A stretch of 64,000 bases of DNA from contig OY829843.1 of assembly GCA_963691885.1 (NCBI GenBank), positions 2,418,001-2,482,000 on the forward strand, read 5' to 3'. Shown piece by piece: positions 53,552 through 62,166 of the stretch. Position 1 is the first letter of the stretch; the number at the start of each line of letters is the position of its first letter. A program made the position numbers and the translations under genes. This DNA comes from G963691885 sp963691885. Lineage in GTDB: Bacteria; Pseudomonadota; Alphaproteobacteria; UBA8366; Aestuariispiraceae. The notes beneath the pieces are model-generated. The model saw only the letters and a program-made list of their open reading frames with translations, had not been told where the DNA came from and searched no databases.

Positions 53552-54321
53552 CGCGACTGGACGGCAAAAACGCCCTTATTACCGGTGCGGCTCGCGGGAT
53601 CGGCCTGGCTTTTGCCGAGGCTTACATCCGTGAGGGAGCCCGGGTCGCGATTGCAGATATTGACCTTGAAAGGGCACAAGCATCTGCTGCGCAGTTGGGG
53701 AATTCTGCCATTGCCGTCGAGATGGACGTAACCCAACAGGCGAGCATTGATGCAGCGGTTGCGGAGACAATAGGACAGTTCGGTTGTATCGATATTTTGG
53801 TGAACAACGCCGCGCTCTTTACAGCGGCACCAATTGTCGAGATTTCCCGAGCTGACTACGACAAGGTGTTTTCCATTAATGTCGCTGGCACGCTCTTTAC
53901 TTTGCAGGCGGTGGCTCGCCATATGATCGATAGAGGCCAGGGTGGCAAGATCATCAACATGGCCAGTCAGGCCGGTCGGCGGGGTGAGGCGCTGGTCGCG
54001 GTCTATTGTGCGACCAAGGCGGCCGTGATCAGTCTCACGCAATCCAGCGGTTTGGGATTGATTGAGCATGGCATTAACGTCAACGCGATTGCACCCGGTG
54101 TTGTTGACGGCGAGCACTGGGACGGTGTCGATGCCTTTTTTGCAAAATATGAAGGCCTGGAACCTGGTGAAAAGAAGCGCATGGTAGGGGATGCTGTCCC
54201 TTATGGTCGTATGGGTACCGCAGCGGATTTGACGGGAATGGCGATTTTCCTGGCCAGCCCTGAAAGCGACTACGTTGTTGCCCAGACGTATAACGTCGAT
54301 GGCGGAAATTGGATGAGTTGA
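53548..54321 (+). CDS. smoS: Sorbitol (L-iditol 2-) dehydrogenase, SDR family
   Basis: The 257-residue NAD-dependent short-chain dehydrogenase oxidises D-sorbitol to fructose. The cofactor loop TGAARGIG lies near residue 12, NNAA near 89, the catalytic serine in MASQAG and YxxxK as YCATK near 153. The segment DGEHWDGVDAFFAKYEGLEPGE is typical of the SmoS group. Position between the ATPase and mannitol dehydrogenase matches known smo operons of Rhodobacter and Sinorhizobium. Confidence 0.91.
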   Translation: MTRLDGKNALITGAARGIGLAFAEAYIREGARVAIADIDLERAQASAAQLGNSAIAVEMDVTQQASIDAAVAETIGQFGCIDILVNNAALFTAAPIVEISRADYDKVFSINVAGTLFTLQAVARHMIDRGQGGKIINMASQAGRRGEALVAVYCATKAAVISLTQSSGLGLIEHGINVNAIAPGVVDGEHWDGVDAFFAKYEGLEPGEKKRMVGDAVPYGRMGTAADLTGMAIFLASPESDYVVAQTYNVDGGNWMS

Positions 54322-54323
54322 TC

Positions 54324-55808
54324 ATGATACCTAAAGCCGCAACCATCCCTCTATCTCAGTCGGCGCTTGCAGTGCTGCAGAGCAATGGATTGGCCGTCCC
54401 GCAATACGATCGGTCTTCCATCACACCCGGAATTCTCCACATTGGCCTGGGGAACTTTCACAGGGCTCATCAAGCGGCATATTTGGATAAACTGTTTGCT
54501 TCAGGCGCTGGACATGATTGGGGCATCCTGGGTGCCGGTGTGCGACCGGGTGATGTGCGCATGCGCGATGTACTCTCTAAACAGGATTGGTTAACGACGC
54601 TTGTTGAAATGGATCCCTCTGGACTGAAAGCCTGGGTCTGCGGCTCTATGGTCGATTACGTGGAACCCGGTGCCGCAAAACTCGTCGCCGCATTGGCGGA
54701 GCCAAATATCCGAATTGTATCTCTAACTATTACCGAAGGCGGGTATTATCTGGATGCGATAACCGGCGGGTTTGATTTAGGACATCCCGAGATTCAGTAT
54801 GACATCTTGCATCCGGATGCTCCTGAGACGGTTTTTGGTATTCTAATCGCCGGGCTTCTGAAACGCAAAAAAGCAAGGGTAGAGCCATTCACTATTATGT
54901 CTTGCGACAATATTCCTGGGAACGGGCATGTCACCCAGCATGTAATGGTTGGTTTGGCGCGGGCCATGTCCCCGGAACTTGGGGATTGGATCGAGAGTTC
55001 TGTGGCCTTCCCAAACGGCATGGTTGATTGCATAACGCCGGCTACTACGGATCGCGAACGACAGATGGTGGCAGAACAGTTTGCAGTCGAAGATGCCTCC
55101 CCCGTGTTTTGTGAGCCTTTCCGGCAATGGGTCTTGGAAGACAATTTTCCTGCGGGTCGTCCTGCGCTGGAAAAAGTGGGTGTTCAGTTTGTCGAAGATG
55201 TTGCGCCCTATGAGCTAATGAAACTGCGTATACTGAATGGCGGGCATGCGAGTATTGCCTATGCCGGTGCGCTTCTGGGCCTGAATTTCAGTCATGAGGC
55301 AATGGAACATCCCTTGATTTCGGGTTTCCTGAAAAAGGTGGAAAGCGAAGAGATCATCCCGACTGTGCCACCACCGCCGGGGATTGACCTTAACGAGTAT
55401 CTCGATCAGGTGTCCGAACGGTTTGCCAATTCTGCCTTGGGCGATGGCATACCCAGGCTTTGTCTGGACGGATCAAACCGACAGCCAAAGTTTATTTTTC
55501 CAACCATTTCCGACCGAATCAAAGAGGGCGCGTCTATCGAGGGCCTCGCTCTCGAGGTAGCGCTCTGGGCGCGGTATTGTGCGGGGCAGGATGAAATGGG
55601 ACGTGAAATCGAACTGGTCGACGATGCCCGCGACTCTCTACGGTCAAGCGCGCTGGCGGCCAAAACGGATCCTATCCGGTTCTTGGGCCAAAGTGACATT
55701 TTCGGTCCACTGGGGGACGACCCGATTTTCCAGAAGGCGTTTTCTGCGGCACTAAATACTCTCTGGTCCAAGGGTGTTGCAAAAACCCTTGAAGACTACA
55801 TCAGCTAA
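54324..55808 (+). CDS. mtlK: Mannitol 2-dehydrogenase, long-chain polyol dehydrogenase family
   Basis: This 494-residue NAD-dependent enzyme oxidises D-mannitol to fructose. The N-terminal Rossmann part has HIGLGNFHRAHQAAYLD near residue 40. The catalytic segment LMKLRILNGGHASIAYAGAL near 296 contains the family lysine and the asparagine-histidine pair. The ATG at 54324 lies 2 bases after the smoS stop. Fructose produced by both dehydrogenases would need a fructokinase, which is not in the window. Confidence 0.93.
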   Translation: MIPKAATIPLSQSALAVLQSNGLAVPQYDRSSITPGILHIGLGNFHRAHQAAYLDKLFASGAGHDWGILGAGVRPGDVRMRDVLSKQDWLTTLVEMDPSGLKAWVCGSMVDYVEPGAAKLVAALAEPNIRIVSLTITEGGYYLDAITGGFDLGHPEIQYDILHPDAPETVFGILIAGLLKRKKARVEPFTIMSCDNIPGNGHVTQHVMVGLARAMSPELGDWIESSVAFPNGMVDCITPATTDRERQMVAEQFAVEDASPVFCEPFRQWVLEDNFPAGRPALEKVGVQFVEDVAPYELMKLRILNGGHASIAYAGALLGLNFSHEAMEHPLISGFLKKVESEEIIPTVPPPPGIDLNEYLDQVSERFANSALGDGIPRLCLDGSNRQPKFIFPTISDRIKEGASIEGLALEVALWARYCAGQDEMGREIELVDDARDSLRSSALAAKTDPIRFLGQSDIFGPLGDDPIFQKAFSAALNTLWSKGVAKTLEDYIS

Positions 55809-55957
55809 TCCGGCCCGCAGTTATTTTTCACCCTGTGACATGTTTATGTTCCCGCTCGGTAGATTTTTAATTTATCCGTTCTAGTTTAACACTCCCGCCA
55901 CATTTGACGCAGACCATTCTATAATCTGCTGATCTAGTAAGCGAAGCTGGAGCCAAG

Positions 55958-56842
55958 ATGACCAAAATCAACATTCAGTTCACGCTGTTTTCAGCCTTCT
56001 ATTCGCCGCTGATTACGACCATGTCTGGCGGTTTTTTGCGCGACGAAGGGCTCGAGCCAGACTGGAGTGTCTCGCCGCCCGGTGTTTCGGCCCTACAGGC
56101 ACTTTCGGACGGGACCGCCCATGTGGTTCAGTCCACGCTGAGTCAGGGTTTTACCACCCTGAACAATGGGGACACGCCAGATGCCCTGCACTTTGCCCAG
56201 GTCAACGAGATGGATGGCTTCTTTTTGACGGGTCGTGAAGCCGATCCCGATTTTTCTTGGGATAAGCTAGAGGGAGCTGAGGTCGTGCTCTTCAAAGGGG
56301 GACAGCCGCTGGCGATGTTCAAATATGCCTGTCACAAGGCAGGGATTGATTTTGAAAAACTGAAGGTGATCAATGTTGGTGGCGCCGCGGATATGGATGC
56401 CGCGTTTCGCGCCGGGACCGGGGCTTATGTGCAACAGCAGGGACCATTCCCGCAGCAGTTGGAAGCTGACGGTGTTGGGCATGTCGTTGCACAAGTTGGC
56501 CCCATGGTTGGTCCTTGCGGATTTTCCAGCCTTGCCGCGACGCCGGAATGGCTGGAAACAGATATGGCCGAGGCATTTATGCGGGCCTATCGAAAAACCC
56601 GAATTTACATGAACGAAGCACCTGCCAGCGAGATTGCCGCCGCGCAAAAGCCGTATTTTCCCGATATCGACAAAGAAGTTTTGATCGCCTGTGTCGCCAC
56701 CTATCAAAAACTTGGGTGCTGGACACCATATGTGGAAATAACCCAATCTGCCTATGAAGCCATGTTGGATATTTTTGAATATGACGGAAGTTTGAAAACG
56801 CGTTACGCCTATGACCAGGTTTGCTCACAACCTCCAGGCTGA
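55958..56842 (+). CDS. NMT1/THI5-like substrate-binding protein without signal peptide
   Basis: The 294-residue protein has the periplasmic-binding fold of the NitT/TauT/thiamine-precursor type (INIQFTLFSAFYSPLITTMSGG, LFKGGQPLAMFKYACHKAGI, INVGGAADMDAAFRAGTGAY). It begins directly in the mature domain; GGAG lies 8 bases before the ATG, so the start is secure. The HCCCFC motif of true THI5 enzymes is absent. It could be a cytoplasmic ligand-binding protein or an exported protein using another leader. No permease or ATPase is adjacent. The Sco gene overlaps its 3' end. Confidence 0.75.
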   Translation: MTKINIQFTLFSAFYSPLITTMSGGFLRDEGLEPDWSVSPPGVSALQALSDGTAHVVQSTLSQGFTTLNNGDTPDALHFAQVNEMDGFFLTGREADPDFSWDKLEGAEVVLFKGGQPLAMFKYACHKAGIDFEKLKVINVGGAADMDAAFRAGTGAYVQQQGPFPQQLEADGVGHVVAQVGPMVGPCGFSSLAATPEWLETDMAEAFMRAYRKTRIYMNEAPASEIAAAQKPYFPDIDKEVLIACVATYQKLGCWTPYVEITQSAYEAMLDIFEYDGSLKTRYAYDQVCSQPPG

Positions 56843-57617
56843 TTCATCTTCCCCTGGACCAAAGACAGGGGAGGATTGGATCACAGGCCGTATGACATTG
56901 TTGATCGGCTGCGTCATCCTTTGCCTCGCGAGCCTTGTTGCCGTGTATGACCTCAACAGGGTTACCCTGGAAGCGGAGCGAGCGTTTGAAAAGGATGCCT
57001 CGGTGCCGTCAATGCTGGCCGGTGGGCTCTGCGGAAATCTGGGGTCTGAGCTGGCCCTATTTTCGCCTCTGTCAACCGATGAGGCGTCGATGACGGTTGT
57101 TTCCCGACAGGATCAGATCCGCGCGTTGCAAATCCAGCCGCTTACCGCCGTGCCCCTTTTGACACACATAGGGGATACAGTACAGGCGGATGCGTTTGTC
57201 GGAAAACCGTTGGCGGTTTTCTTTGGTTTTACCCATTGCCCGGATGCTTGTCCTGTAACCATGGCCGAACTGGATGGCTACATCCGTGAACTCGGTGCGG
57301 TGGCAGATCAGATGAATTTTGCCTTTGTCACAGTTGATCCGGTGCGAGATACACCGGATGCCCTTGCTGCCTATGTTGAGAGCTTTGACCCGCGCATTAT
57401 TGGGCTAACCGGAACACAGGATGCGATTGATGCGTTGGTTGAGCGATTCGGGGTTTATGCCAAGAAAGTTGACCTGGGCGGTGGGGAATATTCGATGGAC
57501 CATTCCGCTGGCCTCTATCTGGTGGATGCAAGTGGTGTACTGAACGGTATCGTGAATTACGGGGAGCATCCCGGCGTCGCTTTGGGCCAGATTCGCGCGC
57601 TTTTGAAATCCGGCTGA
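56811..57617 (+). CDS. SCO1/SenC family copper chaperone
   Basis: The 268-residue thioredoxin-fold protein is anchored by one N-terminal membrane helix (MTLLIGCVILCLASLVAVYD). The copper motif FTHCPDACPVTM near residue 142 and the distant histidine in MDHSAGLYLVD near 227 are intact. Sco proteins deliver copper to the CuA site of cytochrome oxidase or act in redox defence. An unusual spacer of about 55 residues lies between the membrane helix and the thioredoxin domain. ATG 56892 is an alternative start that avoids the overlap with the previous gene. Confidence 0.88.
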   Translation: MTRFAHNLQADSSSPGPKTGEDWITGRMTLLIGCVILCLASLVAVYDLNRVTLEAERAFEKDASVPSMLAGGLCGNLGSELALFSPLSTDEASMTVVSRQDQIRALQIQPLTAVPLLTHIGDTVQADAFVGKPLAVFFGFTHCPDACPVTMAELDGYIRELGAVADQMNFAFVTVDPVRDTPDALAAYVESFDPRIIGLTGTQDAIDALVERFGVYAKKVDLGGGEYSMDHSAGLYLVDASGVLNGIVNYGEHPGVALGQIRALLKSG

Positions 57618-57701
57618 TTTTCGACACCCTTATCTCTTGGGCCGCACTGTTGCGGGTGATAATAAACAAGGAACAAGCTGTAAGGTGAGGTAAAACAAGG
57701 C

Positions 57702-59012
57702 ATGACAATTACGTACTTGAAGCGCGGCAAGTCCGACGCAGAGCGTTCCGATGATGACAAACAGGTTCGGGAAACCGTAGAAACCGTCCTCGCCGATATT
57801 GAACAGAATGGAGATGAGGCCGTTCGGCGCCTGTCCAAACAGTTCGATGGTTATGATCGACCATCATATCGTCTGAGCCCGTCCGAAATTGAAGCGCTGG
57901 TCAATCGTGTTTCGACCCGAGATATGGATGACATCAAGTTCGCTCAAAAGCAGATCCGGAACTTTGCCGAGGCGCAAAAGGCCTCAATGACGGATATAGA
58001 GGTTGAGACAATGCCCGGCGTCATTCTGGGGCATCGAAACATTCCGGTCCAATCTGTCGGTTGCTATGTACCTGCTGGAAAGTTTCCTATGGTTGCGGCG
58101 GCACATATGTCGGTACTGACCGCGAATGTCGCAGGTGTTCCCCGTATCGTGGCGGCGACCCCTCCATTTCAGGGGGAGCCGAACCCAGCGGTGATCGCGG
58201 CCATTCATATGGCAGGCGCCCATGAAATCTATGCGCTCGGCGGCATTCAAGGCGTTGGTGCCATGGCAATTGGGACGGAGAGCATTGACCCGGTTCACAT
58301 GCTGGTAGGGCCGGGCAATGCCTATGTGGCTGAAGCCAAGCGGCAACTGTTCGGCCGTGTTGGTATCGATCTTTTTGCTGGGCCGACGGAGACAATGGTG
58401 ATTGCTGATACCACTGTCGACGCTGAAATCTGCGCAACGGACCTCTTGGGACAAGCGGAACACGGTTATAACTCCCCTGCATTCCTGATCACGAATTCCC
58501 GTAAACTGGCGGAGGATACGATAACGGAAGTTGAGCGCCTGCTGACGATCTTGCCCACGGCGGACACGGCCTCGGTCTCTTGGCGTGACTATGGAGAAGT
58601 GATTCTTTGCGACAGTTACGAAGAGATGCTGGAAGCATCAGAATCCATCGCCTCGGAGCATGTTCAGGTCATGACCGATCGTGATGATTGGTTCCTGGAA
58701 AACATGACGTGTTACGGCGCGTTGTTCCTCGGGCCACGGACGAATGTCGCCAATGGGGATAAGGTGATCGGAACCAACCACACGCTGCCAACACGCAAGG
58801 CGGGGCGATACACCGGCGGTCTATGGGTCGGTAAATATCTGAAAACCCATTCCTATCAGCGTATTGTCACAGACGAGGCAGCAGCTCAAATGGGTGAATA
58901 TTGCTCCAGGCTGTGCATGCTGGAGGGGTTTGTCGGACACGCCGAACAGGCCAATGTAAGGGTACGCCGATACGGTGGTCGGAACATCCCTTATGGCGAG
59001 GCAGCAGAATGA
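57702..59012 (+). CDS. HisD-family dehydrogenase, probably sulfopropanediol dehydrogenase-like (HpsN-like)
   Basis: This 436-residue zinc- and NAD-dependent enzyme of the histidinol dehydrogenase family carries zinc ligands in QAEHGYNSPA, GDKVIGTNHTLPT and EGFVGHAEQANVR, and the catalytic Glu-His in ASEHVQVM. It oxidises a primary alcohol to an acid in two steps. No histidine genes are nearby; instead it is fused in operon to an SDR and lies by a GntR regulator and a TRAP transporter, the setting of HpsN, which converts (R)-2,3-dihydroxypropane-1-sulfonate to sulfolactate. Assignment to this substrate is inference. Confidence 0.85.
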   Translation: MTITYLKRGKSDAERSDDDKQVRETVETVLADIEQNGDEAVRRLSKQFDGYDRPSYRLSPSEIEALVNRVSTRDMDDIKFAQKQIRNFAEAQKASMTDIEVETMPGVILGHRNIPVQSVGCYVPAGKFPMVAAAHMSVLTANVAGVPRIVAATPPFQGEPNPAVIAAIHMAGAHEIYALGGIQGVGAMAIGTESIDPVHMLVGPGNAYVAEAKRQLFGRVGIDLFAGPTETMVIADTTVDAEICATDLLGQAEHGYNSPAFLITNSRKLAEDTITEVERLLTILPTADTASVSWRDYGEVILCDSYEEMLEASESIASEHVQVMTDRDDWFLENMTCYGALFLGPRTNVANGDKVIGTNHTLPTRKAGRYTGGLWVGKYLKTHSYQRIVTDEAAAQMGEYCSRLCMLEGFVGHAEQANVRVRRYGGRNIPYGEAAE

Positions 59013-59776
59013 GCAATCTTCCCAGAACACCATCCATGCAACTGACGGGGAAACGGGCATTGGTCGCGGGTGCGTCGAGCGGTATTGGTTTGGCCGCCGC
59101 CGTGGCATTGGCTGAGGCGGGGGCCCATGTCACACTGGCGGCGCGATCCCTCGATACGTTGAATGACCTTGTTGAACAATTTCGTGCAAACGGCTGGGCG
59201 GCTGAAGCTGTGAAGATGGATGTCGCTGATATTGATGCGACTGAAGCATTCGTTGAAAAGGCTGGACCTTTCGACATTCTCGTAAACTCCGCCGGGCTGG
59301 CCATACATTCACCCGCGCTTGAGACAAAGGCGGAGGATTACGACACCGTCATGGGGATTAACGTGCGCGGGGCCTACTTCCTGGCCCGTGCCGTTGCGGC
59401 GGGGTTGGTGAAGGCTGGAAAGCCGGGGTCCATTATGACTATTTCCAGCCAGATGGGGACCGTGGGTGGTATCGACAGGGCTGTTTATTGTGCGTCCAAA
59501 TTTGCTGTCGAAGGATTCACAAAGGCAATGGCCATTGAGTGGGGAAAACAGGGCATTCGAGTGAACACGATTTGTCCGACATTCATCAGGACACCCCTTA
59601 CCAAGGTGACCTTTGACAATCCTGATCGGGTCAAATGGGTTATGGAAAAGATCAAGTTGGACCGAGTCGGCGAAGTTGAAGATCTGATGGGACCGGTGCT
59701 CTATCTGGCGTCTGATGCCTCTGCCATGGTGACCGGTACATCCTTGCTCGTTGATGGCGGTTGGACCGCAGATTAG
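59009..59776 (+). CDS. Short-chain dehydrogenase/reductase
   Basis: The 255-residue NAD(P)-dependent SDR has cofactor loop AGASSGIG near residue 19 (the first residue of the usual TGxxxGIG is altered to AG), NSAG near 93, and YCASK near 162 after the catalytic serine in TISSQMG. It starts within the stop of the HisD-family gene (ATGA), so both enzymes act on one pathway. In sulfopropanediol loci such SDRs (HpsO/HpsP) interconvert the enantiomers; that role here is possible but unproven. Confidence 0.9.
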   Translation: MSNLPRTPSMQLTGKRALVAGASSGIGLAAAVALAEAGAHVTLAARSLDTLNDLVEQFRANGWAAEAVKMDVADIDATEAFVEKAGPFDILVNSAGLAIHSPALETKAEDYDTVMGINVRGAYFLARAVAAGLVKAGKPGSIMTISSQMGTVGGIDRAVYCASKFAVEGFTKAMAIEWGKQGIRVNTICPTFIRTPLTKVTFDNPDRVKWVMEKIKLDRVGEVEDLMGPVLYLASDASAMVTGTSLLVDGGWTAD

Positions 59777-59778
59777 TG

Positions 59779-60444
59779 CTATTCAGCGGCGCTCGATTTC
59801 TTTGAGTAAGATGCCATCAGGTCGTTGAACTTTTCACCCTGAATCGCGACGTGATCCCGAAGGGCGCCCATCACCCGACCCTCATCACCGGCGATGACTG
59901 CATCGACAATTTCACGGTGTTCTTCCATAGACTGGGACATGCGTCCCCGGACACGCAATTGCATGCGCCGGAAGGGTTGCAGGCGACGGTGCAGGCGTGT
60001 TGCTTCTTTTGTCAGGAAACTGTTCCCGCTTGCCTGATAAAGTATGTGATGAAACCGTTCATTTTCGCGGTAGTATTCATCATGTTCCCCGCGTGCCAGC
60101 GCCTCTTCACATTTCAGGGCCGCGTCCTTCAAGGCGGTCTGATCCGCCTCTGAAATACGGCGGGCCGCAAGGCGACCGCACATGGCCTCCAGCTCTGCCA
60201 TAACCTCAAACATTTCAATCATTTCTAGAAAGCCTGGATGGCGGACAAAGGCACCGCGATGGGGGATCAGTTCCACAAGGCCAGACGCCGCCAATCCCTG
60301 AAAGGCTTCGCGAAGTGGTGTTCTGGAAACATCAAACTGTTTGGCAAGACTGGTCTCGTCCAGGCGTTCCCCATCGGCGATGTCGCCGGTGACGATCAGC
60401 TGTTCAATTTCTTCCTTAATCTTGTCTGCAGTACGGCTGGTCAT
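59779..60444 (-). CDS. GntR family regulator, FCD class
   Basis: The 221-residue regulator has an N-terminal winged helix (ETSLAKQFDVSRTPLREAFQGLAASGL, residues about 26-52) and an FCD domain with ENERFHHILYQASGNSF. It is encoded between the dehydrogenase pair and the TRAP operon, convergent with the SDR gene and divergent from dctP. It most likely controls both, using the palindrome at 60486-60495. Confidence 0.92.
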   Translation of the reverse strand: MTSRTADKIKEEIEQLIVTGDIADGERLDETSLAKQFDVSRTPLREAFQGLAASGLVELIPHRGAFVRHPGFLEMIEMFEVMAELEAMCGRLAARRISEADQTALKDAALKCEEALARGEHDEYYRENERFHHILYQASGNSFLTKEATRLHRRLQPFRRMQLRVRGRMSQSMEEHREIVDAVIAGDEGRVMGALRDHVAIQGEKFNDLMASYSKKSSAAE

Positions 60445-60485
60445 TCTTCATGATAACAGAATACCAAAATACGACAATCGCAAAA

Positions 60486-60495
60486 TTGTATACAA
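60486..60495. promoter_or_regulatory. TTGTATACAA operator candidate
   Basis: This perfect ten-base palindrome is the known core of FCD-class GntR sites. It lies 41 bases from the regulator start and about 90 before dctP. A TTGACT follows at 60501, possibly a -35 for the TRAP operon, so binding here would affect both promoters. Confidence 0.6.
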
Positions 60496-60584
60496 GATAG
60501 TTGACTTGGAATGCAATAAGTGCATCCTAAAAGGAGCCTGCCATACCGCAGTAGCTTAAAAACGAAATCATTCGGGAGGAAATT

Positions 60585-61574
60585 ATGAAATTGAAACTTA
60601 GCGCCACGGCTCTGGCGACTACTTTGGCTCTTGGCCTTGCCAGTGCCGCATCTGCGACCGAGCTGCGTCTGTCCCATCAATGGTCGACCAAAGATGTGCG
60701 TCACAAAGTGGCCCAGATCGTGGCAGACGAAGTTGCGGCCGCCAATGTTGACCTGGAAATCAAGATTTTCCCGTCGAAATCCCTCTTCAAGCCCCGTGAA
60801 CAGTATAAGCCGCTGTCCCGTGGTCAGCTCGACATGACAGTGTTTCCGCTTTCCTATGCGGGTGGACAGCGCCCGGAATTCAACCTGACCCTGATGCCGG
60901 GCCTCGTGAAAAACCACGACCATGCTGCACGGCTGAATGATTCAGCTTTCATGGGTGAGTTGGAAAAGCTGATGGCTGAAGATGACGTGCGTGTCGTCGT
61001 ACACGGTTACTTGGCCGGCGGATTTGTAGGCAAGGACCGTTGCATCACATCGCCAGATCATGTGAAGGGCCTGCAGACCCGTGCTGCCGGTAAGGCGTTT
61101 GAGCAGATGCTGGCTGCCGCCGGTGCGTCCATCGCGTCCATGGCTTCTTCCGAGATCTACAACGCCATGCAAACAGGAGTTCTTCAGGCCGCGAACACAT
61201 CATCGTCATCCTTCGTTTCCTACCGGATTTACGAGCAGGTGAAGTGCTATACACCGGCCTCTGACGTGGCTCTTTGGTTCATGTATCAGCCCCTCTTGAT
61301 GAACAAGACGACCTATGACGAGTTGACCGATGCACAACGTGCAGCGATTGATGCGGGCGCTGCAAAGGCACAGGCCTATTATCTGGCGGAAGCCAAGAAG
61401 CAGGATGCTGCCTCCGTCGAAGCCTACAAAAAAGCAGGCGTTGAGATTGCCAATATGACCACGGAAGAGTTCAACCAATGGCGCGAAATCGCCAAGCAAT
61501 CCTCGTACAAGGATTTCGTTGAGTCTGTTCCAACAGGTCAGAAACTTCTCGATATGGCGCTGTCGGTCGAGTAA
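60585..61574 (+). CDS. TRAP transporter solute-binding protein, DctP family
   Basis: The 329-residue periplasmic binding protein has a signal peptide (MKLKLSATALATTLALGLAS, cleavage after ASA). Mature features include LRLSHQWSTKDVRHKVAQIV and the GLQTRAAGKAFEQMLAAAGAS region near residue 160, where the conserved arginine that binds the ligand carboxylate (or sulfonate) sits (LQTR). GGGAGG precedes the ATG. It opens the DctPQM operon; the ligand is likely the substrate of the neighbouring dehydrogenases. Confidence 0.93.
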   Translation: MKLKLSATALATTLALGLASAASATELRLSHQWSTKDVRHKVAQIVADEVAAANVDLEIKIFPSKSLFKPREQYKPLSRGQLDMTVFPLSYAGGQRPEFNLTLMPGLVKNHDHAARLNDSAFMGELEKLMAEDDVRVVVHGYLAGGFVGKDRCITSPDHVKGLQTRAAGKAFEQMLAAAGASIASMASSEIYNAMQTGVLQAANTSSSSFVSYRIYEQVKCYTPASDVALWFMYQPLLMNKTTYDELTDAQRAAIDAGAAKAQAYYLAEAKKQDAASVEAYKKAGVEIANMTTEEFNQWREIAKQSSYKDFVESVPTGQKLLDMALSVE

Positions 61575-61582
61575 TCCAAATT

Positions 61583-61616
61583 CGGGCGGATTGTGAGAAT
61601 CAATCCGCCCGTTTTG
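61583..61616 (+). terminator. Intrinsic terminator/attenuator between dctP- and dctQ-type genes
   Basis: A perfect 11-base stem CGGGCGGATTG / CAATCCGCCCG with a seven-base loop is followed by TTTTG. It lies 9 bases after the binding-protein stop and should stop part of the transcripts, giving more binding protein than permease. Confidence 0.8.
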
Positions 61617-61653
61617 TATTAACTCCAGGACAGTTGGGTCGGGAGGGGAGAAA

Positions 61654-62166
61654 ATGAACATCTACAGACAGATTGTCGGTATGATTTCCACGCTCTGTGG
61701 TTGGGTTGCCGCTGGCATGATTGTGGTTTCGGTGGCGATTACCTGCCAGATGATTTTCGTGCGTGCCATTTTGAATGAATCAACCATTTGGCAGACCGAA
61801 GCGGTGGTTTATCTCATGATTTCGGCCACGCTGCTCGGCTTGCCTTATGTGCAGAAACTGCGCGGGCATGTGAATGTTGATCTGCTGCCCATGATTCTGC
61901 CCCCCTCTGCGCGCAAGTCCCTCGTCTTGTTCACGCTGTTCGCCAGCATTGTCGTGATCGGTGTCATGGTATTCTACGGCTATGAACAATGGTATGAGGC
62001 GTTCCGGCGCAACTGGAAATCCGACACCGTTTGGGGCGTGCGCCTTTGGATTCCCTATGCAGCCCTGCCCATCGGATTTGGCCTGTTTCTTCTACAATTG
62101 AGCGCGGATTTTCTGGCGGTTGCGACCGACCATGAAGACGCTGCCAGCCTGGGGGCGAGTGAATAA
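61654..62166 (+). CDS. TRAP transporter small permease, DctQ family
   Basis: The 170-residue protein has four transmembrane helices, with VAITCQMIFVRAILNESTIWQTEAVVYLM after the first helix as the DctQ mark. GGGAGGGGAG precedes the ATG. Its TAA overlaps the next ATG (TAATG), so it is coupled to the large permease. Confidence 0.92.
   Translation: MNIYRQIVGMISTLCGWVAAGMIVVSVAITCQMIFVRAILNESTIWQTEAVVYLMISATLLGLPYVQKLRGHVNVDLLPMILPPSARKSLVLFTLFASIVVIGVMVFYGYEQWYEAFRRNWKSDTVWGVRLWIPYAALPIGFGLFLLQLSADFLAVATDHEDAASLGASE

Noticed and set aside
57702..59012. Histidinol dehydrogenase of histidine biosynthesis
   Set aside because: No other his genes are near; the SDR, GntR and TRAP neighbours and the lack of biosynthetic context point to a catabolic HisD homologue.
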